A program made the position numbers and the translations under genes. Below are positions 55,049 through 58,293 of a stretch of DNA of 58,293 bases, piece by piece. Location: the NCBI GenBank assembly GCA_947624405.1, contig CANQKB010000001.1, positions 1-58,293 on the forward strand, written 5' to 3'. Position 1 is the first letter of the stretch; the number at the start of each line of letters is the position of its first letter. Origin of the DNA: an uncultured Clostridia bacterium (GTDB taxonomy: Bacteria > Bacillota > Clostridia > TANB77 > CAG-508). Under the pieces are notes generated by a model that was not told the origin of the DNA, searched no databases, and saw only the letters and a list, made by a program, of their open reading frames with translations.

Positions 55049-56602
55049 TTATTTCTTACTTCCTGTTCTCACAACTCTTACCATTGGATTATACGTATCC
55101 TCTGACAAAACTTCTTTTTTTAACACAGCCCCATTCTTTTTAGTAACCTTATATGTTATACTCTTAGCGCCATTTGCTCCAGAGCTTTCAACCACTTCTT
55201 CTCCATCTTTCAATGTACTATCATAAATATATTTAGTATCACATACAATTATTTCTTTAGTTTCACTTGTAACATCTATCTCATATTCCTCATCTTGTAA
55301 AATACCCTTTATTTGCATTTCAACAACTCCATTTTTAGCTTTTGCATTTATCTTTATAGCATAATCTCTTGTATTTTCAAATTTAAAATCTTTTGAGCCA
55401 TAAGAAATCGTTGCATCTTTTCCTGGATCTAAATATGACACAACAGATGAATGATTGTATCTTTCGACTATACCTAAATTAGCTTTCAATACTGCATTAT
55501 ATAACGTGCTTGAAACTTGACATATTCCTCCACCATAATTTTCCACAAGTTCACCTGCTGAATATGCTCCCGCTAGTTTATATCCTTTTCCTGCAGTTGT
55601 AGGTCCTACAATGGCATTGAAAGAAAATCTTTCTCCTGGCATAATAACAGTTCCATTAATTGCTTCTGCTGCAAGTTCCATATTTGTATTTCTATTTTCA
55701 TTACCTAAACTATATCTTGTAATTGCTTCTCCAAGTACATCTGGGAAGGCCTCTTCCCCCAACATATCTGTTGTTACCTCTGGCTTTGTTATAGTTAAAG
55801 GAATTATGTATTCGTCCTTTTCCTCACTTAAGATTGTTTTAGCATCATCTATATTAAAGTCTACACCATCCACGTGGACAGATAGCACCTTTTTTTGTTC
55901 GTCATATGATGCATTTTGAGCTTCTTTATATATTTCATTTCTTATTTGTTCTAAATCAATTTCATCTGGTTCCTTTGTTATTACAGGAATTTCAATTTCA
56001 TTTACTTCCTTTCCTTGTATCTTATCATGTACAACATTTTCAATTTTTTCCTTTAAAGCTTCTTCATCTATAACTGTTCCAATTTTTCCTCTTACAATAA
56101 TAAGTTTATCATCATCAATATAATAACTATTATCAATAAATTTATCTGTCCATTCTTCATCTAAATTACTTAAAAAACTTTGAAGAACATCATCATTGAA
56201 TGATACATTTAATTTTATATTTTCTCCATTTATTAAAACTGCAATTATTTTATAGTTATTTAAGAAAATATTTTTATCTCTACCAATTTTAAAGGCTTCA
56301 TTTGCTTTTTCTGTTATATCAGTTTGCATCTCTATTCTTCTTAAAGTAAATGTCTTTTCATTTTCTCCATATTTAAGTTTTATTTCCCCATCTAATATTT
56401 TATCAATCTCTTCTTGCAATTCCTCTTCTGCTTTATTTCTCGTTAATCCTGAAACTTCAATTTCTTCAATTGATACATGATTAATTATATTAGATCCTGT
56501 CGCATATATGAGTGCAAATATAGTTGACAAAAACAATATTACTGCAAATACACAAATTATTCTTATTATTGGTATTAATTTTCTATTTTCTCTTTTTCTC
56601 AT
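55049..56602 (-). CDS. VanW family protein with YoaR-like and G5 domains
   Basis: The 517-residue envelope protein has an N-terminal transmembrane helix (about 10-35), two repeats of a putative peptidoglycan-binding (YoaR/PG_binding_4) domain (about 40-270), a VanW domain (NTNMELAAEAINGTVIMPGERFSFN, GAYSAGELVENYGGGICQVSSTLYNA, RYNHSSVVSYLDPGKDATI) and a C-terminal G5 domain (ETKEIIVCDTKYIYDSTLKDGEEVV...). The GGGICQVSSTLYNA motif is the family signature. VanW is found with some vancomycin resistance clusters, but this form is a common clostridial wall protein. Confidence 0.9.
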   Translation of the reverse strand: MRKRENRKLIPIIRIICVFAVILFLSTIFALIYATGSNIINHVSIEEIEVSGLTRNKAEEELQEEIDKILDGEIKLKYGENEKTFTLRRIEMQTDITEKANEAFKIGRDKNIFLNNYKIIAVLINGENIKLNVSFNDDVLQSFLSNLDEEWTDKFIDNSYYIDDDKLIIVRGKIGTVIDEEALKEKIENVVHDKIQGKEVNEIEIPVITKEPDEIDLEQIRNEIYKEAQNASYDEQKKVLSVHVDGVDFNIDDAKTILSEEKDEYIIPLTITKPEVTTDMLGEEAFPDVLGEAITRYSLGNENRNTNMELAAEAINGTVIMPGERFSFNAIVGPTTAGKGYKLAGAYSAGELVENYGGGICQVSSTLYNAVLKANLGIVERYNHSSVVSYLDPGKDATISYGSKDFKFENTRDYAIKINAKAKNGVVEMQIKGILQDEEYEIDVTSETKEIIVCDTKYIYDSTLKDGEEVVESSGANGAKSITYKVTKKNGAVLKKEVLSEDTYNPMVRVVRTGSKK

Positions 56603-56640
56603 TTGATATCATCCCTTTTTGATAATCTATTTATATAGTA

Positions 56641-56850
56641 GTTACAGTTCACACCTTAACCAGCTAAGCGTGGATGAATGTTTTAAAAATCGAAGTGAGT
56701 TCGACCTATTCAGTCCCTTGATTGTATTACTTTAAATTCGTATCTATAATTAACAGTCCAAAATATCTTAAACGCCTTAGAGAACGCAACGACGCATTTT
56801 TAAAATCATTTTCTCAGGTAGCTTAGCGGAAATTGGCTGTGAATAGTAAC
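56641..56850. mobile_element. MITE-like element, copy 3
   Basis: The 210-bp element has imperfect 12-bp ends (GTTACAGTTCAC / GTGAATAGTAAC) and an exact 8-bp target duplication ATATAGTA on both sides. Inside it shares AGCTAAGCGTGG, GTTTTAAAAATCGAAGTGA, CGTATCTATAATT and CTCAGGTAGCTTAGCG with copy 2. Subterminal arms pair (ATGTTTTAAAAAT with ATTTTTAAAAT). It is non-coding. Confidence 0.8.
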
Positions 56851-56888
56851 ATATAGTATCAATTACCCTGTAAAAATATATAAAACTA

Positions 56889-56917
56889 TTGACAAGTTAA
56901 ATATTTTATGATAATAT
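56889..56917 (+). promoter_or_regulatory. Promoter of tRNA-Arg
   Basis: TTGACA (56889-56894) and TAATAT (56912-56917), 17 bases apart. Confidence 0.8.
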
Positions 56918-56934
56918 ATTTAAGTATTGATTAT

Positions 56935-57011
<77 letters not shown>

Positions 57012-57019
57012 AGATAGCG

Positions 57020-57044
57020 CTATCCGAACCCGGGTAGTTTTTTT
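57020..57044 (+). terminator. Terminator after tRNA-Arg
   Basis: CTATCC/GGGTAG stem (one G-U) with a 6-base loop, then T7. Confidence 0.8.
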
Positions 57045-57140
57045 GCATTAATTACTTGTTTAAAAATATCTAAATTCAAACTATTCTCCTTCTATTACAC
57101 ATTTTTTCTTATAAAAATCCTTTGTATTGTCGCTTTCTTA

Positions 57141-57827
57141 TCAATATCTTATTTCCTCATCATGATAATTACCATCTTCATCTAAGTGGACATCCATAAA
57201 ACAATCTTCACACATCATATCGTAAGTTTCCCATTCTTCATAGCTTATTTTCTTGAAACATCTTTCACATTCATATTTTTCTTCAGCTTCACTGTATTCA
57301 ATATAAGTTTCATTTTGATTTATTTCTTTTTCTATATCTCCTAGTTCATTTGATGATATATAAACACCTAATTCACTTTTTTCTCTTTCAGCTATATTTA
57401 AAGTTCCTTGCGTTATTTTTTCATTTTCATATATTTCATTAATTTTCTTACTCCTATCTTTTACTTCTATAATTATAAATAAAGTGATAAAAAATATTAT
57501 AATTGTAAAAAGTATTGTAAAACCAATCCAAATTGGTATAGAATCAGCTATACATATCCAAATAATTGTATAAATAATATAAGGAAAAGCATTCCAACTT
57601 GAGATATTTATTTCTTTTATTATTTCTATTATTAATAATCCTAATGGATAAATTGCTCCAAATATTATCCCTTTGACAATATCTCCATTATTATCCTTAC
57701 TATATACATAGCCTATATATCCAAATAAGCCTGTTAATAATAGTGTTGGTATAAATAATTTTAAATAATTAGTCAAATCTTTTGAAATTAGTTTTCTTTT
57801 TGTTTCTTTATCTTTTTCTATATTCAC
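57141..57827 (-). CDS. Membrane protein with a C-terminal zinc-ribbon-like motif
   Basis: The 228-residue protein starts at a GTG (57827) 8 bases after AGGAG. It has four transmembrane helices (about 20-125), a charged coiled segment (KDRSKKINEIYENEK...) and a C-terminal cytoplasmic tail with paired cysteines YECERCFKKI...TYDMMCEDCFMDVH, which would form a small zinc ribbon. No family recognised. It lies between the tRNA and a transposase remnant, with no partner gene in view. Confidence 0.55.
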   Translation of the reverse strand: MNIEKDKETKRKLISKDLTNYLKLFIPTLLLTGLFGYIGYVYSKDNNGDIVKGIIFGAIYPLGLLIIEIIKEINISSWNAFPYIIYTIIWICIADSIPIWIGFTILFTIIIFFITLFIIIEVKDRSKKINEIYENEKITQGTLNIAEREKSELGVYISSNELGDIEKEINQNETYIEYSEAEEKYECERCFKKISYEEWETYDMMCEDCFMDVHLDEDGNYHDEEIRY

Positions 57828-58035
57828 ATTAAATTCTCCTTTATTTTTAAAGGATACTATTTCCCTTATTTAATTTAATAAGTTCATTTTTTAATGACAA
57901 TTATAGTATAACAGAAAAATATAAAAGAAGCAAGTTTTTATTCTAGCTTGTTTAAAATAAATTGTAATAATTATTTATGAATAATATCACTAATTTATTG
58001 ATAAAATAATCTTATATATAAATAAGGTAAATTCA

Positions 58036-58293
58036 TCAAATATTACAATTTGTAATATTTCCAATAACTTCCAAAAGCAATTTATCGTTAAGCAAGCAAT
58101 TGAACATATTTGATTTAATTGTTTGCTTTTTTTCTTTTAAATATTTCTTATGAATGCTTACTCCTGTTTTTCTAAAAATGTTTAAATTTTCTTGTGCTCT
58201 TTGGGTTAGCAATTTGCACCTGTCCTCATCATATGTTACATCTAATATATGGTGCATACTTTCTATTTGCCAGTGATTTCTTGTGTATCTCAA
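58036..58293 (-). mobile_element. ISAs1-family transposase, 3' part (cut by window edge)
   Basis: The last 85 codons read RYTRNHWQIESMHHILDVTYDEDRCKLLTQRAQENLNIFRK, then KYLKEKKQTIKSNMFNCLLNDKLLLEVI. The block R-x-H-W-x-I-E-x-M-H-W-x-L-D-V-x-x-x-E-D is the C-terminal signature of ISAs1/H-repeat transposases. The frame stays open to the window end, so the start is outside. Whether the element is intact cannot be judged. Confidence 0.8.

Overview
The window comes from a very AT-rich, low-GC Firmicute, most likely an uncultured gut or rumen Clostridium-like anaerobe. The basis is the base composition, Shine-Dalgarno sites of the AAGGAGG type, a CIRCE element, clostridial protein families (YlmH, ComEA, CvpA, DUF5711, SecG, Spo0A_C, VanW) and a gut-Clostridia style NRPS with a terminal reductase. 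UAA, UAG and UGA all act as stops.

Layout. Positions 1-2050 are decaying mobile and accessory DNA: an IS256 transposase, an ABC ATPase stub and a DUF3800 gene, all broken. Positions 2100-6440 hold an FtsX/MacB-type ABC transporter with a foreign-looking secreted protein between its genes. Positions 6600-12360 are a remnant of a conjugative element (VirD4-type coupling protein, S1-repeat protein, RusA-like DUF6100 protein, orphan alpha-CTD-like protein) with no relaxase in view. A type I toxin-antitoxin locus sits at 12550-12870. Positions 12900-38500 are mostly housekeeping and envelope genes: M15 peptidase, Smr, SecG, TyrS, Hsp20 under CIRCE, GalU, YlmH, AsnB, ComEA, S11 carboxypeptidase, CvpA, a Gld-type ABC system, Spo0A_C protein, membrane-tethered sigma factor, CapA and REC-HD-GYP. 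Positions 38590-53900 hold an ABC-F ATPase, a sensor kinase and a two-gene NRPS operon. The right end has VanW/G5, tRNA-Arg(UCU) and a partial ISAs1-type transposase.

The main observation is a recoding pattern. Six otherwise intact genes are broken by apparent +1 frameshifts at 11 places: a CorB-like membrane protein, S11 carboxypeptidase, CapA (2 sites), REC-HD-GYP, the giant NRPS (2) and the NRPS-associated reductase (4). In all 11, the in-frame codon at the break is CGG. Skipping its C and reading the following GGU or GGA as glycine restores the conserved protein. I checked each coding-strand CGG by eye: apart from one foreign-looking secreted-protein gene, no ordinary gene in the window has an in-frame CGG. 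The true pseudogenes at the left end carry other kinds of lesion. This suggests that CGG is unassigned in this organism and is passed by +1 frameshifting or four-base decoding. A systematic sequence error is the main alternative.

Other notable items are a condensation domain interrupted by a whole adenylation domain in the NRPS, a roughly 620-nt promoter-driven structured RNA candidate at 21930-22556, a small RNA at 31675-31760, and a MITE family with 8-bp target duplications.
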